Of a stretch of DNA of 64,000 bases, positions 52,503 to 63,396 are shown piece after piece. The notes below the pieces were generated by a model. The model worked only from the letters and a program-made list of their open reading frames with translations. It did no database searches and was not told the DNA's origin. Each line of letters begins with the position of its first letter. The stretch's first letter is position 1. The position numbers and the translations under genes were made by a program. Source of the stretch: Streptomyces sp. PCS3-D2 (GTDB lineage: Bacteria > Actinomycetota > Actinomycetes > Streptomycetales > Streptomycetaceae); contig NZ_CP097800.1 in assembly GCF_000612545.2 (NCBI RefSeq), forward strand, positions 6,998,001-7,062,000, written 5' to 3'.

Positions 52503-54175
52503 ATGACACAGGCCGCCGAACCTGCGCGGACCGTCATCCTGACCGTGGACGACGATCCCGGGGTCTCCCGTGCCGTGGCCCGCGACCTGAGGCGTCACTA
52601 CGGCGCCGGCTACCGGATCGTGCGTGCCGAGTCCGGCGAGTCCGCGCTGGAGGCGCTGCACGAGCTGAAACTGCGCGGCGACCTGGTGGCGGTCATCCTC
52701 GCCGACTACCGCATGCCGCGGATGAACGGCATCGAGTTCCTGGAACAGGCCCTGAGCGTGTATCCGGGCGCACGGCGCGTGCTGCTGACCGCCTACGCCG
52801 ACACCCACGCGGCGATCGACGCGATCAACGTCGTCGACCTCGACCACTACCTGCTCAAGCCCTGGGATCCGCCCGAGGAGAAGCTCTACCCGGTCGTCGA
52901 CGACCTGCTCACCGCCTGGCGCGCCGGCGACCACCGCCCGGTCCCCGCCACCAAGGTCGTCGGCCACCGCTGGTCGGCCCGATCCTCGCAGGTGCGGGAC
53001 TTCCTGGCCCGCAACCAGGTGCCGTACCGCTGGTACTCCTGTGACGAGCCGGAGGGACGGCGGCTGCTGGAGGCGGCGGGGGCCGACGGACAGCGGCTGC
53101 CCCTGGTCGTCACCCCCGAGTGCACGGTGCTCATCGAGCCCGAGGCGGCCGATCTGGCCGCCCATGTGGGGCTCGCGACGACACCGGCCGCGGACTTCTA
53201 CGACCTCGTCGTGATCGGCGGCGGCCCGGCCGGCTTGGGCGCGGCGGTGTACGGGGCTTCCGAGGGGCTGCGGACCCTGTTGGTCGAGCGGTCGGCGACC
53301 GGCGGCCAGGCCGGGCAGAGCTCCCGCATCGAGAACTACCTCGGCTTCCCCGACGGCGTGTCCGGGGCCCAGCTCACCGAACGCGCCCGCCGCCAGGCCG
53401 GCAGGTTCGGTGCCGAGATCCTCACCGCCCGGGAGGTCACGGGACTTGAGGCCAACGGTCCCGCGCGCGTCGTCCGCTTCTCCGATGGCTCGTCCGTCGC
53501 CGCGCACAGCGTGATCCTCGCGACCGGCGTCTCCTACCGGCAGCTGCCGGCTCCGGGCTGCGACGAACTCACCGGCCGCGGCGTGTACTACGGCTCGTCG
53601 CTGACCGAGGCCGCCTCCTGCCAAGGACACGACGTGTACATCGTGGGCGGCGCCAACTCGGCCGGCCAGGCGGCGATGTACCTGTCCCGGGGCGCGAAGT
53701 CGGTGACACTGCTGGTGCGCGGGGAGTCGCTGACGGCGTCGATGTCGTACTACCTGATCCAGCAGATCGAGGGGGCGCCGAACATCTCGGTGCGCACCCG
53801 GACCGTCGTCGGGGCCGCGCACGGCGAGGACCACCTGGAGCGGCTGGCGCTGTACGACACCGCCACCGGTGCGACGGAACTCGTCGACGCCCAGTGGATG
53901 TTCGTCTTCATCGGCGCGGCCCCGCTGACCGACTGGCTGGACGGCACGGTGCTGCGCGATGACCGCGGGTTCATCCTGGCCGGCCCCGACCTCACCCCCG
54001 ACGGTCGGCCGCCCGCGGAGTGGCCGCTGGACCGGCCGCCCTACCACCTGGAGACCAACATTCCCGGCGTGTTCGTCGCCGGCGACGCGCGGGCCCGGTC
54101 CGCGAAACGCGTCGCCTCCGCGGTCGGAGAGGGAGCCATGGCCGTGATGCTCGCCCACCGCTACCTGGAGCAGTC

Positions 54176-54179
<4 letters not shown>
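52503..54179 (+). CDS. Response regulator fused to thioredoxin-reductase-like flavoprotein
   Basis: A 558-residue fusion. Residues about 10-130 are a receiver domain (TVDDDPG, phospho-acceptor Asp68 in ILADYRMPRMNG, Lys in LLKPWD). Residues about 140-215 look like a thioredoxin/glutaredoxin fold without cysteines. Residues about 220-558 are a thioredoxin-reductase-like domain (VVIGGGPAGLGAAVYGASEG, GGQAGQSSRIENYLGFPDG, VYIVGGANSAGQAAMYL, GVFVAGDAR). The CxxC disulfide of true thioredoxin reductases is absent; only one Cys (EAASCQG) remains. It probably links a phosphorelay to flavin/NAD(P)H redox state. ATG 52503 follows GGGAGACGC; the stop overlaps the kinase start (ATGA). Confidence 0.85.
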
Positions 54180-55653
<1,474 letters not shown>

Positions 55654-55657
<4 letters not shown>

Positions 55658-56007
55658 CCGCAATCAAGGGGATCGACCCGACTGTTCCGCCGACCGGCGC
55701 CGGCTGCACCGACTGCGACGCGGTGGGCGGCTGGTGGTTCCACCTGCGGCGCTGCGCCCAGTGCGGGCACGTCGGCTGCTGCGACTCCTCGCCCGCCCGG
55801 CACGCCACCGCCCACTGGAAGTCCACCGGACACCCGCTGGTGCAGAGCTTCGAGCCGGGCGAGGAGTGGTTCTGGGACTACGACGGCGACGAGATGTACG
55901 CGTCCGGGCCCGCGCTGGCCCCGCCGGGTGAACGCCCCGCGGACCAGCCGGCCCCCGGCCCGGCCGGCCGGGTGCCGCCGGACTGGACGCGGCGACTGCA
56001 CCGCTGA
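55654..56007 (+). CDS. UBP-type zinc finger protein
   Basis: A 117-residue protein with a zf-UBP domain: CTDCDAVGGWWFHLRRCAQCGHVGCCDSSPARHATAHWKSTGHPLVQSFEPGEEWFWDY has the conserved cysteines and histidines. In eukaryotes this domain binds ubiquitin C-termini; bacterial versions have unknown partners. It starts inside the kinase stop codon, so the three genes from 52503 form one coupled operon. Convergent with the AraC gene 18 bp away. Confidence 0.9.
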
Positions 56008-56025
56008 CCCGCCCGGCGCCGACCG

Positions 56026-57186
56026 CTACGGGCGGCCGTGGCGGCGCAGGGCGGCGGGCGTGGTGCCGTACCAGCGCTGGACGGCCCGGCGCAGAGCCCG
56101 GGCGTCGGCGTAGCCGCTGCGGGCGGCGATCGCGTCGATACCCAGGTCGGTGGTGTGGAGCAGCTGTGAGACGTGTTCCCGGCGTACGGCCTCGGCCTCG
56201 GCGCTCCACGTGGTGCCGTGTTCGTCGAGGCGGCGCTGAAGGGTGCGCGGGCTGACGGCCATACGCCGCGCGACGGTGGACAGGGTCGGAGTGCCCTCGG
56301 CCTGGACGGAGGCGAGCGCGCTGCGGAAGAGGTCCAGCCAGTCGCGCAGCGGGACGGCGGTGGCGAGGGTGTGGTCGGCGTGCCGGCGGAGTACGGCGGA
56401 CAGCCCGGGTTGGGCGTGCGGTGCCGGGGCGGTCAGGTCGCCGGTGCGCAGGGTGATCGAGCTGATCGGCGCCCCGAACTCGATGCTGCGGGTGCCGTAG
56501 AGCTCGATGAGCGGCTCGTGCCGGCGGGGCGGCTCGGCGGCCAGGGACACGCGGAGGGGAACCAGGCGCCGCTGCGCGGCCGCGCTCAGCTGGCGCAGGT
56601 ACAGGCCGAGGGCGCAGGCGCGGACGGCGCAGGCCGCCTCGTGGGCCAGATCGGCCCGGTTGAGGTGGTTGAGGGTGACCCTGCCGGCGTCCTCGGTGAT
56701 CGCGAGCGTGTCCGTGCCGGTGTCGACGACGGCGGCGAGGTAGCGCGCGGCGTCCCGGATGCCTTCGAGCGGAGTGGGCGCGGAGGTGATCAGGTAGTCC
56801 CACACCCCGAGCGTCCCGATGTCCGCCTGCTGGGCCAGCAGCAGTGCCACTTCGGGCCAGGGGGCGTGGACGGTCGCCAGTTCCGCGATGCGGATGCTCG
56901 TGACGGCCGGGGGCCGGTACCGGTCGTCGTGGAGGTGCTCGGGCGCCATGCCCAAAAGGTGGGCGTACCCGGTGGGGGGTATCCCGAGCGTCCGCGCAGC
57001 ACTGACGTTCAGGCGGGCGAGCGCGGAGGACGTTGTCCCCTGGTGAGCATGCGAGACCACAGGGGGTGAGCATAGACCAGCCCGAAATGCCAGCTCATCG
57101 CCGCGTTTTGGGTCCCGATGTCCGTCATTCGGCGCGCCGGGTCCCCCCGTGGCGCGTTCGGTCCCCTTGCTGACGTCCGCTGCCAT
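56026..57186 (-). CDS. AraC-family regulator (OruR-type ligand domain)
   Basis: A regulator of about 345-386 residues. The N-terminal ligand-binding domain (YAHLLGMAPEHLHDDRYRPPAVTSIRIAELA...ALLLAQQADIGTLGVWDYLI) belongs to the AraC arabinose-binding-like group. The C-terminal AraC helix-turn-helix (LSTVARRMAVSPRTLQRRLDEHGTTWSAEAEAVRREHVSQLLHTTDLGIDAIAARSGYADARALRRAVQRWYGTTPAALR) is complete. The start is ambiguous: ATG 57186 has GGAGGG 11 nt upstream, whereas GTG 57060 gives the usual family length but lacks a ribosome binding site. Its target is unknown. Confidence 0.8.
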   Translation of the reverse strand: MAADVSKGTERATGGPGAPNDGHRDPKRGDELAFRAGLCSPPVVSHAHQGTTSSALARLNVSAARTLGIPPTGYAHLLGMAPEHLHDDRYRPPAVTSIRIAELATVHAPWPEVALLLAQQADIGTLGVWDYLITSAPTPLEGIRDAARYLAAVVDTGTDTLAITEDAGRVTLNHLNRADLAHEAACAVRACALGLYLRQLSAAAQRRLVPLRVSLAAEPPRRHEPLIELYGTRSIEFGAPISSITLRTGDLTAPAPHAQPGLSAVLRRHADHTLATAVPLRDWLDLFRSALASVQAEGTPTLSTVARRMAVSPRTLQRRLDEHGTTWSAEAEAVRREHVSQLLHTTDLGIDAIAARSGYADARALRRAVQRWYGTTPAALRRHGRP

Positions 57187-57401
57187 GGGCCGGGTATCCC
57201 TCCACGCCCTAGCTTTGTGATCGTTCTCGCGGCGCCCGGCACCCGGAGGCGCACGGAGATCCCGTCCGGTTGGAGTCCCCCCACGGGGGTGGGGGGCTCG
57301 GACCCACGGATACGAGGGAGCCGACGTGCCGGCCCCGGCCCGGATCGATCCGGTCACCGGCCACCTCTGGTACGGACCCGAACAGCTCGACGCGTCCCGG
57401 C

Positions 57402-58766
57402 CTAGGCGCGGCCGCCCACCCGCGTGGCCAGCCGCAGGGCGTGTTCCACCGGGCCGCGGCGCAGCGGGCTGTCGGCCCAGATCCGCTGCCAGGCCCACGA
57501 CAGGACGAGCGCCGCCCCGCTGAAGGCGATCCACGCCGACCAGGATGCGGCACCGTGGGCCGGGCCGGCCAGCACCAGCGCGTGGGCGACGTACGCGCTC
57601 AGCGCCATCGCCCCCAGTACCGCCAGCGGCCGCAGCAGCCGGGCGCCGACCGCGTGCCGCGCGGCCAGGGCGCACAGGCCGATGAGGGCGCAGCCGACCC
57701 CCGCGTTGCCGAGGGTTTCCAACGGGGTCTGGCTGTAGGGGTCGGCCAGCAGCAGCCAGTGCCAGGACGTGCTCGGCACGGCGCCGAACTGGCCGCCCAG
57801 CACCTCCCGCACCGGGTCCGCGGCGGCCGACGCCTCCGGATGATGGACGGCGATCGCCTCCAGCAGCCGCTGCCGAGTGCCGAACACACGGGTGGCCAGC
57901 CAGGCCGACCCGTACCCGGCGACCGCGGCCGCCGTCCCCCACAGCGCCATCCGCCGGGCCATCACGCGCCGGCGCACGTCGCACAGCCGGGCGAGGGCCA
58001 TTCCGGCCAGGACGTACGGGAAGTACGTGGCCAGGGGGTACGCCCCGGTCAGCAGCAGCTCGCACACGGCCGCGCCCAGTCCGGGCCAGCTGGTCAGATC
58101 CGCGGCCTCGGGGACCAGGCCGCGCCCGGAGGACCCGTACCCGAAGAGCGGGCCCAGCGCGAACGACAGCAGCGGCCCCGCCACGACCGACGCGCCCGCC
58201 ACCGCGGTCAGCACCGGGGTGGAGAGCCGGGTGAACGGCTCGGCCGCCAGGAAGTACACGGCGAAGAAGGCGAGGATGACCAGGATCCCCGGCCACAAGG
58301 AGGCCAGGAGCAGGCCGAGCAGGGCCAGGACGGCGCAGCGGATCAGCAGGGGCCGCCACCGCGACGCCCAGCCCTCGGGGCGCCGCGCCGGGTCCGTGCC
58401 ATGCTGCGCGAGGACCAGGGAGAAGCCCGCGAGGAGGGTGAAGAGCGCAGGCGCCCGCCCGTCGGCCGCGACGAGGAGGTAGCCGGCGCCCTCGGGCCTC
58501 GGGCCGGGACCCACATGCACGGCGAACATGCCGAGGACGGCGATGCCGCGCACCGCGTCCACGCCGGCCAGCCGGCCGGAGCCGCCGTCCGGCCCGCGCC
58601 CCTCCGCTCCGTTCCCGGCACTGGCTCCGATGCCTGTCCCGGGCCCGGTCCCCGCCGCTGTCCCCGCCACTGCCGTTCCCGCTCCGCCCCGAAGTTGGTC
58701 GGACCGGCGGTGTTCATGCCGCCAGTCCGCTCCGGCACCGTACCAACGACGGCGTAACCCGTTCAT
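57402..58766 (-). CDS. Heparan-acetyltransferase/DUF418-like membrane protein
   Basis: A 454-residue polytopic membrane protein with about ten helices: RLAGVDAVRGIAVLGMFAVHVGPGPRP opens the HGSNAT/DUF1624-like family (D-x-x-RG-x-A-x-x-GM), followed by APALFTLLAGFSLVLAQHG and RCAVLALLGLLLASLWPGILVILAFFAVYFLAAEP; the C-terminal half fits DUF418 (LRPLAVLGAMALSAYVAHAL). It probably transfers or handles acyl groups at the membrane, but no substrate is known. ATG 58766 has only a weak ribosome binding site; the N-terminal 70 residues are low-complexity and the start is uncertain. Confidence 0.75.
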   Translation of the reverse strand: MNGLRRRWYGAGADWRHEHRRSDQLRGGAGTAVAGTAAGTGPGTGIGASAGNGAEGRGPDGGSGRLAGVDAVRGIAVLGMFAVHVGPGPRPEGAGYLLVAADGRAPALFTLLAGFSLVLAQHGTDPARRPEGWASRWRPLLIRCAVLALLGLLLASLWPGILVILAFFAVYFLAAEPFTRLSTPVLTAVAGASVVAGPLLSFALGPLFGYGSSGRGLVPEAADLTSWPGLGAAVCELLLTGAYPLATYFPYVLAGMALARLCDVRRRVMARRMALWGTAAAVAGYGSAWLATRVFGTRQRLLEAIAVHHPEASAAADPVREVLGGQFGAVPSTSWHWLLLADPYSQTPLETLGNAGVGCALIGLCALAARHAVGARLLRPLAVLGAMALSAYVAHALVLAGPAHGAASWSAWIAFSGAALVLSWAWQRIWADSPLRRGPVEHALRLATRVGGRA

Positions 58767-58882
58767 AAGGACGTACGGGGCGGCGCCGCGGTCGCCCGGC
58801 TGCGGCCCGGCGCCCGGCGTAACCCGCGGGCCGTGCCCGCTGTTGCACAGGCGACGGGTCCAACCAGGTGAACGGAGTCCCG

Positions 58883-59908
58883 ATGCCGCAGCTGACCGAC
58901 CACAGCGCGACCGACGAGCGTGAGTGCGCCGCGGGGACCTGGATGACCCCGGAGGACTACGGCGCCTCGCGCGCCGCGCTCTGGACCGCGGCCGTCGTCC
59001 TGGTGACCGACACCGACGGCCGGATCCTCGTACAGAGCGTGGACTACCGCTCCGACCGGCTGCTCCCCGGCGGGGCGGTCGACGCGGGTGAGGCGCCGTC
59101 CGCCGCGGCCGCCCGCGAGCTGCGCGAGGAGCTCGGCGTCGACGGCCGCTACCCGCGCGGCCTGGCCGTCGACTGGATCCCCGCCGACACCCCCGGCTTC
59201 CCGCCGGAGATGCGCTTCCCCGGCGAGGTCCTGCACGTCTACGACGGCGGGACCTGGACACCGGAGCGGATCGAAGCCGTCCGCCTCCCGGCGCAGGAGA
59301 TCACCGGCATCCACTTCGCCGAGCCCGCCGACCTGCCGGCCCTGATGGACCCCGGCGACGCCCGCCGCGCCCTGTCCGCCCTGCGCGCCCGCATCAACGG
59401 ATGCGGCGCCGCGCTGCTGGAGGACGGCCGCCCCACCGCGCCGACCGCCCTCGACCGGCTCGGTGTGCTCAGCACCCGGCGGATCCCGCAGCGCGGTGGC
59501 TGGCACCGCGGGCCGGTCCCCGCCGAACTGCCGGTACGGGACCTCTCCGCCTGGCTGTTCGCCCCCGACGGCAGGGTGCTGCTCCTGATCGCCCGGGGCA
59601 CCGGCACGGCCCACCTCCCGCCCCCGAACACCCCGGCCGCCACGGGCTCGGCCCCGCTCGGCTACCGGTACGGCGAGGAGGGCGCCCATGCCCGCGTCGC
59701 GGCCCGCCTCACCGGCCTCCCACCGGCCGCGGACCCGGCGTACGCCCGGCTGCTCGCCACTCCCGAACAGGTCCGCGAGCTCAGCGACTGGGGCCCGGCC
59801 GGTACGGACGAGCTCACCGCGGTCCACGAGGCCCGGGCCCGGCTGGGCCTCCCCGCCCCCGCCCGCACCCCGCTGGTGGAGGTCCCCGAGGAGGGCGTGC
59901 GCTGGTGA
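58883..59908 (+). CDS. NUDIX hydrolase with C-terminal NUDIX-like half
   Basis: A 341-residue protein. The N-terminal NUDIX domain (residues about 30-165) contains the signature GGAVDAGEAPSAAAARELREELG. A second NUDIX-like half (about 200-330, LSAWLFAPDGRVLLLIARGTG) lacks the box and may only bind substrate. NUDIX enzymes cut nucleoside diphosphates linked to another group. ATG 58883 is preceded by GGAG; a start 5 codons earlier is possible. Divergent from the membrane acyltransferase-like gene. Confidence 0.8.
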   Translation: MPQLTDHSATDERECAAGTWMTPEDYGASRAALWTAAVVLVTDTDGRILVQSVDYRSDRLLPGGAVDAGEAPSAAAARELREELGVDGRYPRGLAVDWIPADTPGFPPEMRFPGEVLHVYDGGTWTPERIEAVRLPAQEITGIHFAEPADLPALMDPGDARRALSALRARINGCGAALLEDGRPTAPTALDRLGVLSTRRIPQRGGWHRGPVPAELPVRDLSAWLFAPDGRVLLLIARGTGTAHLPPPNTPAATGSAPLGYRYGEEGAHARVAARLTGLPPAADPAYARLLATPEQVRELSDWGPAGTDELTAVHEARARLGLPAPARTPLVEVPEEGVRW

Positions 59909-59985
59909 CCCGGGGCGGGGCCGCCCGCCGTCGCCGTGACCGGGAAATCCGCCGTCCGCGGACCACGGTCCCGCAGCATGGGGCC

Positions 59986-60504
59986 ATGAGCGACGACAGC
60001 GCGATCACCTACACCCTCTACGTCCAGGCCGATCCGTCCAGGGTCTGGCAGGCCCTCACCGACCCGGCCCTCACCCGCCGGTACTGGGGCCTGAGCTTCG
60101 AGACCGACTGGGCGGTGGGGTCGGCGATGGACTGGGTCGAGCGGGGGGCCCGCACCAGCGACCCCGGACAACTGGTCCTCGGCTGCGTCCCGGACCGCTT
60201 GCTGTCCTACACCTGGCACACCTTCAGTCCGCAGTGGGCGGCCGCCGTCGGGATCGGCGAGGAGCTGCGGTCGGAGCTGGCGAAGGAGCCCCGTACGAAG
60301 GTGACGTACGAGATCGAGCCGGTCGGCGACACCCTCGCCCGGCTGACGATCCGCCACGAGGGATTCGAGCCGGGCGGCACCCTGATGGGCATGTGTCGCC
60401 AGGCCTGGCCGATGCTCGCGTCGAGCCTCAAGACCCTGCTGGAGACCGGGGCGGCGCTCCCCGGCCCCGGCCCCGGCCCCGGCCCGGGGCAGGGGCAGGT
60501 CTGA
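59986..60504 (+). CDS. AHSA1/SRPBCC-family protein
   Basis: A 172-residue SRPBCC (START-like) protein: YTLYVQADPSRVWQALTDPALTRRYWGLSFETDWAVGSAMDWV, followed by PDRLLSYTWHTFS, KVTYEIEPVGDTLARLTIRHEGFE and GWPML-like SSLKTLLETG is the AHSA1/activator-of-Hsp90-like arrangement. The C-terminus is a run of Gly-Pro repeats from a CCGGCC tract. Such proteins bind hydrophobic ligands; many actinomycete members sit beside ArsR regulators, which is not the case here. Confidence 0.85.
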   Translation: MSDDSAITYTLYVQADPSRVWQALTDPALTRRYWGLSFETDWAVGSAMDWVERGARTSDPGQLVLGCVPDRLLSYTWHTFSPQWAAAVGIGEELRSELAKEPRTKVTYEIEPVGDTLARLTIRHEGFEPGGTLMGMCRQAWPMLASSLKTLLETGAALPGPGPGPGPGQGQV

Positions 60505-60760
60505 GGCGCACCGCTCCTCCGCCCCTCCCGAACGCTGCTCGACGCCTCGGCCGAAAGGCTCCGCCCGCCGCCGGCGGCACGGTCCCGGTGCCGCGCTTGT
60601 CGGTGCCCCGCGTACCACCACCGCTCCGCCGCCCGGCGGCCCGCCGCGGGAACGCCGGGGAGCCGGCGCACAGGGCGGGATCCCGTCATCCGGTGCTCCG
60701 AGAGCGCCGGAAGGCACCCTGGCCACCGGCCGAGCGCGGTGATCGTGTGGAATGGATGCC
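60505..60760. other. Gap without a supported gene
   Basis: GC-rich sequence between the AHSA1 gene and the next small frame, with inconsistent coding signal in all frames. Nothing was recognised. Confidence 0.4.
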
Positions 60761-60901
60761 ATGCGGACAGGCAAGGAACAGCGGCGAGCCGACACCGGGA
60801 CGCCGGCGGGCGTGCCCGCCATACCTGCGGGCACGGGCCCGGCCGGGACCGACACGGGTGCCGGCCCGACGGCGCGCGCCGGCGGGGGAGACTCCCGATG
60901 A
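60761..60901 (+). CDS. Possible 46-residue leader peptide gene
   Basis: ATG 60761 opens a 46-codon frame (MRTGKEQRRADTGTPAG...) whose TGA overlaps the next gene's ATG (ATGA at 60898). The low-complexity Gly/Ala/Pro content and the absence of a clear ribosome binding site make it doubtful, but the coupling geometry is that of a leader peptide gene. Confidence 0.25.
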   Translation: MRTGKEQRRADTGTPAGVPAIPAGTGPAGTDTGAGPTARAGGGDSR

Positions 60902-61383
60902 GCCTGCCCGGCCCCGACACGCCTCCCGAGCACTGGCGCTACGCCCGCTACCTGGAGTCCCTGGCCGCGGTGCCGTGCGGCGATGCCCAGGCCGAGGCCG
61001 AGGTGGTGACCGCGGTACTGGGCGATCCCGACCGCGTGATGGCCGAGAGCGCGGTGGTCACCCACCTCGACCGCCGGGCCGCGGCCCTGCTCGCCGACGA
61101 CAGGTACACCGTCTGGGCGCGGGCCATGTCCGGGGTGCTCGCCGGCCGGGTCTTCCCCGAGCGCAGGCTGCGGGAGTGGAGCCTGCTCACGGCGGTCACC
61201 CGTGGCGAGCCCTGGTCCGCGGCCGATCTGACCGGCGCCTCCGACTGGTGCCAGCGCACCGCGGTTCGGCTGCTCACCTGTCACGAGGCGTTGGAGCTGC
61301 TGGCCGCCGGGGCCCGCACCCGGCGGGTCCGCAATGCCGCCGCCGAGCGTCTTCGCCGGCGCACCGTCCCCTCGTCGCGGTGA
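60898..61383 (+). CDS. Conserved hypothetical protein
   Basis: A 161-residue helical protein (MSLPGPDTPPEHWRYARYLESLAAVPCGDAQAEAEVVTAVLGDPDRVMAESAVVTHLDRRAAALLAD...RREWSLLTAVTRGEPWSAADLTGASDWCQRTAVRLL). The repeated A-x-x-H-L-R-A pattern resembles HEAT-like helices. No catalytic motif was recognised. ATG 60898 follows GGGGGAG. The C-terminus ends in an Arg-rich tail. Function unknown. Confidence 0.6.
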   Translation: MSLPGPDTPPEHWRYARYLESLAAVPCGDAQAEAEVVTAVLGDPDRVMAESAVVTHLDRRAAALLADDRYTVWARAMSGVLAGRVFPERRLREWSLLTAVTRGEPWSAADLTGASDWCQRTAVRLLTCHEALELLAAGARTRRVRNAAAERLRRRTVPSSR

Positions 61384-61491
61384 CCGTCGTGGCCCGGCGG
61401 CCCGGGCCCTGACGCCGAAGCCCTGACCGACCCGAGGCGTCCGGCACCACCTCGCGCCGGGCGCCGTCCGCTGCGGAACGCATCCGACCGC

Positions 61492-61518
61492 GCTGACCGA
61501 GCTGACCGCGCTGACCGG
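61492..61518. repeat. Three tandem 9-bp units
   Basis: GCTGACCGA, GCTGACCGC and GCTGACCGG follow each other between the convergent genes ending at 61383 and 61529. Confidence 0.6.
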
Positions 61519-61528
61519 GCGCGTGCCC

Positions 61529-63016
61529 TCAGATGCCGCGGCGCACCCTGGCGGCACGGCGCGCCTCGGCCTGCTGACGGGCCTCCAACGTCTTGCGGGA
61601 CTCCTTGCCCTTGCCGGGCCGACCCGGCCGCGTGCCGATGCCGCGGAATCCGAGCTCCGTACCCGACGGCCGGCCCTTGGCATCGGTCGGCGCCGAGCCG
61701 GCCAGCGGCACTCCGGACGGGGCCTTCGCGCCGGTGATCCGGCTGAGCGCGGCCTCACCGGAGCGCACCTGCGTGATCGTCGGCCGGATCCGGGCGTCGG
61801 ACAGCAGCCGCACCATGTCCCGGCGCTGGTTGGGGGTGACGAGGGTGACGACCCGGCCGGACTCCCCGGCCCTGGCGGTCCGGCCGCCGCGGTGCAGGTA
61901 GTCCTTGTGGTCGGCGGGCGGGTCGACGTTGACGACGAGGTCGAGGTCGTCGATGTGGATGCCGCGCGCTGCGACGTTCGTCGCGACCAGTACGGTGACC
62001 GCTCCGGACTTGAACTGGGCCAGGGTGCGGGTGCGCTGCGGCTGCGACTTGCCGCTGTGCAGGCCCTCCGCCCGTACGCCCATCGCCCGCAGGTGCTTCA
62101 CGAACTGGTCGACGCCGTGCTTGGTGTCGAGGAACATCAGCACCCGGTTGTCGCGGGCCGCGATCTCCGTCGCCGCCGAGATCTTGTCGGCGGCGTGGAT
62201 GTGCAGGACGTGGTGGTCCATCGTCGTCACCGCGCCCGCCTGCGGGTCGACGGACGACGAGACCGGGTCCTTGAGGTAGCGGCGCACCAGCTGGTCGACA
62301 TTGCGGTCCAGGGTCGCGGAGAAGAGCATCCGCTGGCCCGCGTGGTGCACCTGGTCCAGGATTTCCGTGACCTGCGGCATGAAGCCCATGTCGCACATCT
62401 GGTCGGCCTCGTCGAGCACGGTGATCCGCACCCGCTCCAGGTGCACGTCGCGCCGCCCGACCAGGTCGCTGAGCCGTCCGGGGGTGGCCACGACGACCTC
62501 CGCTCCGGCTCGCAGGGCGCTCACCTGCCGGCCGATCGACAGTCCGCCGACCACCGTGGCCATCCGCAGCCGCAGGGCCGCCGCGTAGGGCTGGAGTGCC
62601 TCGGTCACCTGCTGGGCCAGCTCGCGCGTCGGTACGAGGACCAGCGCCAGCGGGCGCTTGGGATCGGCCTGCCGTCCCGCCGTGCGCGCCAGTAGGGCCA
62701 GGCCGAATGCCAGGGTCTTGCCGGAGCCGGTCCGCCCGCGCCCGAGGACGTCGCGCCCGGCGAGGGCGTTCGGGAGGGTCGCTGCCTGGATCGGGAACGG
62801 CTGGGTGACCGACAGGGAGGTCATGGTCTCCACCAGCTCCACGGGCAGGTCGAGCTCGGAGAACGACTCCACCGGCGGCAGCGCCGGCGACTTCGGCTCG
62901 GGCATCGCGAACTCGCCCTGTGGCCCGATGCTCCGGGGGGCCTTGGTACCGGTTCGGGAACCGGCCTTGGCGCCACCCTTCACACCGAAGCGGCCATGAG
63001 CTGACGGGTTCCTCAT
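61529..63016 (-). CDS. DEAD-box RNA helicase (RhlE-like)
   Basis: A 495-residue DEAD-box ATPase. The Q motif (VTQPFPIQAATLPNALAGRD), Walker A GRGRTGSGKT, PTRELAQQ, VVATPGR, DEAD (ITVLDEADQM), SAT (FSATLD), ATNVAARGIHI and HRGGRTARAG (HRxGRxxR) are all present. The Arg/Gly-rich C-terminus is typical of RhlE-type helicases, which remodel structured RNA and help ribosome assembly, particularly in the cold. It is divergent from the cold-shock protein gene. Its leader carries an inverted repeat able to hide the ribosome binding site. ATG 63016 is preceded by GAAAGGTCCTGC. Confidence 0.9.
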   Translation of the reverse strand: MRNPSAHGRFGVKGGAKAGSRTGTKAPRSIGPQGEFAMPEPKSPALPPVESFSELDLPVELVETMTSLSVTQPFPIQAATLPNALAGRDVLGRGRTGSGKTLAFGLALLARTAGRQADPKRPLALVLVPTRELAQQVTEALQPYAAALRLRMATVVGGLSIGRQVSALRAGAEVVVATPGRLSDLVGRRDVHLERVRITVLDEADQMCDMGFMPQVTEILDQVHHAGQRMLFSATLDRNVDQLVRRYLKDPVSSSVDPQAGAVTTMDHHVLHIHAADKISAATEIAARDNRVLMFLDTKHGVDQFVKHLRAMGVRAEGLHSGKSQPQRTRTLAQFKSGAVTVLVATNVAARGIHIDDLDLVVNVDPPADHKDYLHRGGRTARAGESGRVVTLVTPNQRRDMVRLLSDARIRPTITQVRSGEAALSRITGAKAPSGVPLAGSAPTDAKGRPSGTELGFRGIGTRPGRPGKGKESRKTLEARQQAEARRAARVRRGI

Positions 63017-63022
63017 GCAGGA

Positions 63023-63061
63023 CCTTTCGAGGCGGGGGGAGAAGAAGGAAAGGAGGTGGTC
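63023..63061 (-). promoter_or_regulatory. 5' leader hairpin with 16S 3'-end mimic
   Basis: On the helicase transcript the leader contains GACCACCTCCTTTC (63061-63048), which matches the 16S rRNA 3' end GATCACCTCCTTTC at 13 of 14 positions. Its CCTTTC can pair perfectly with the Shine-Dalgarno GAAAGG at 63028-63023, leaving a 19-nt loop. This could act as a cis thermosensor or autoregulatory element on helicase translation. Confidence 0.5.
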
Positions 63062-63396
63062 AACCGCCCATGGTACCAGCGGGGGGCCGGGCCGCCGGGG
63101 CGTCCGGCCGCCCCTCCGAGCCGCCCCGGCCGCGCGGGCGGGGCAGCTCGGGACCGGAGGGCCGTGACGTCGCGGCCCGCGCGGGGTGCACCGGCGGTCC
63201 GGGTCGCCGGGGGTGGGGCGCCCGATCCCGTGCCGGGCGGGCCGGCTCCCCCGTATCGCGGACAAGGCGACCACACGTGCGAACGTGCGACGCGCCCCGG
63301 TTGGCCGCGTCCGGCGTGTGCCGCGGGGGGCGGTTGGGCAGGATTGAGGCGGCCGCGTGTGCGGCCCGCAGTGGACCGTTGTGAAGGATCAGCAAG
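63062..63396. other. Divergent promoter region of helicase and cspA
   Basis: About 330 bp between the helicase leader and the cspA start, with no supported gene. It holds both promoters; a long leader for cspA is likely, as in other cold-shock genes. A cspA ribosome binding site GAAGGA lies 9 nt upstream of its ATG. Confidence 0.45.

Noticed and set aside
57060-57186. Certainty about the AraC start
   Set aside because: Evidence is split between ATG 57186 (better ribosome binding site) and GTG 57060 (usual protein length), so the longer form is given with a warning.
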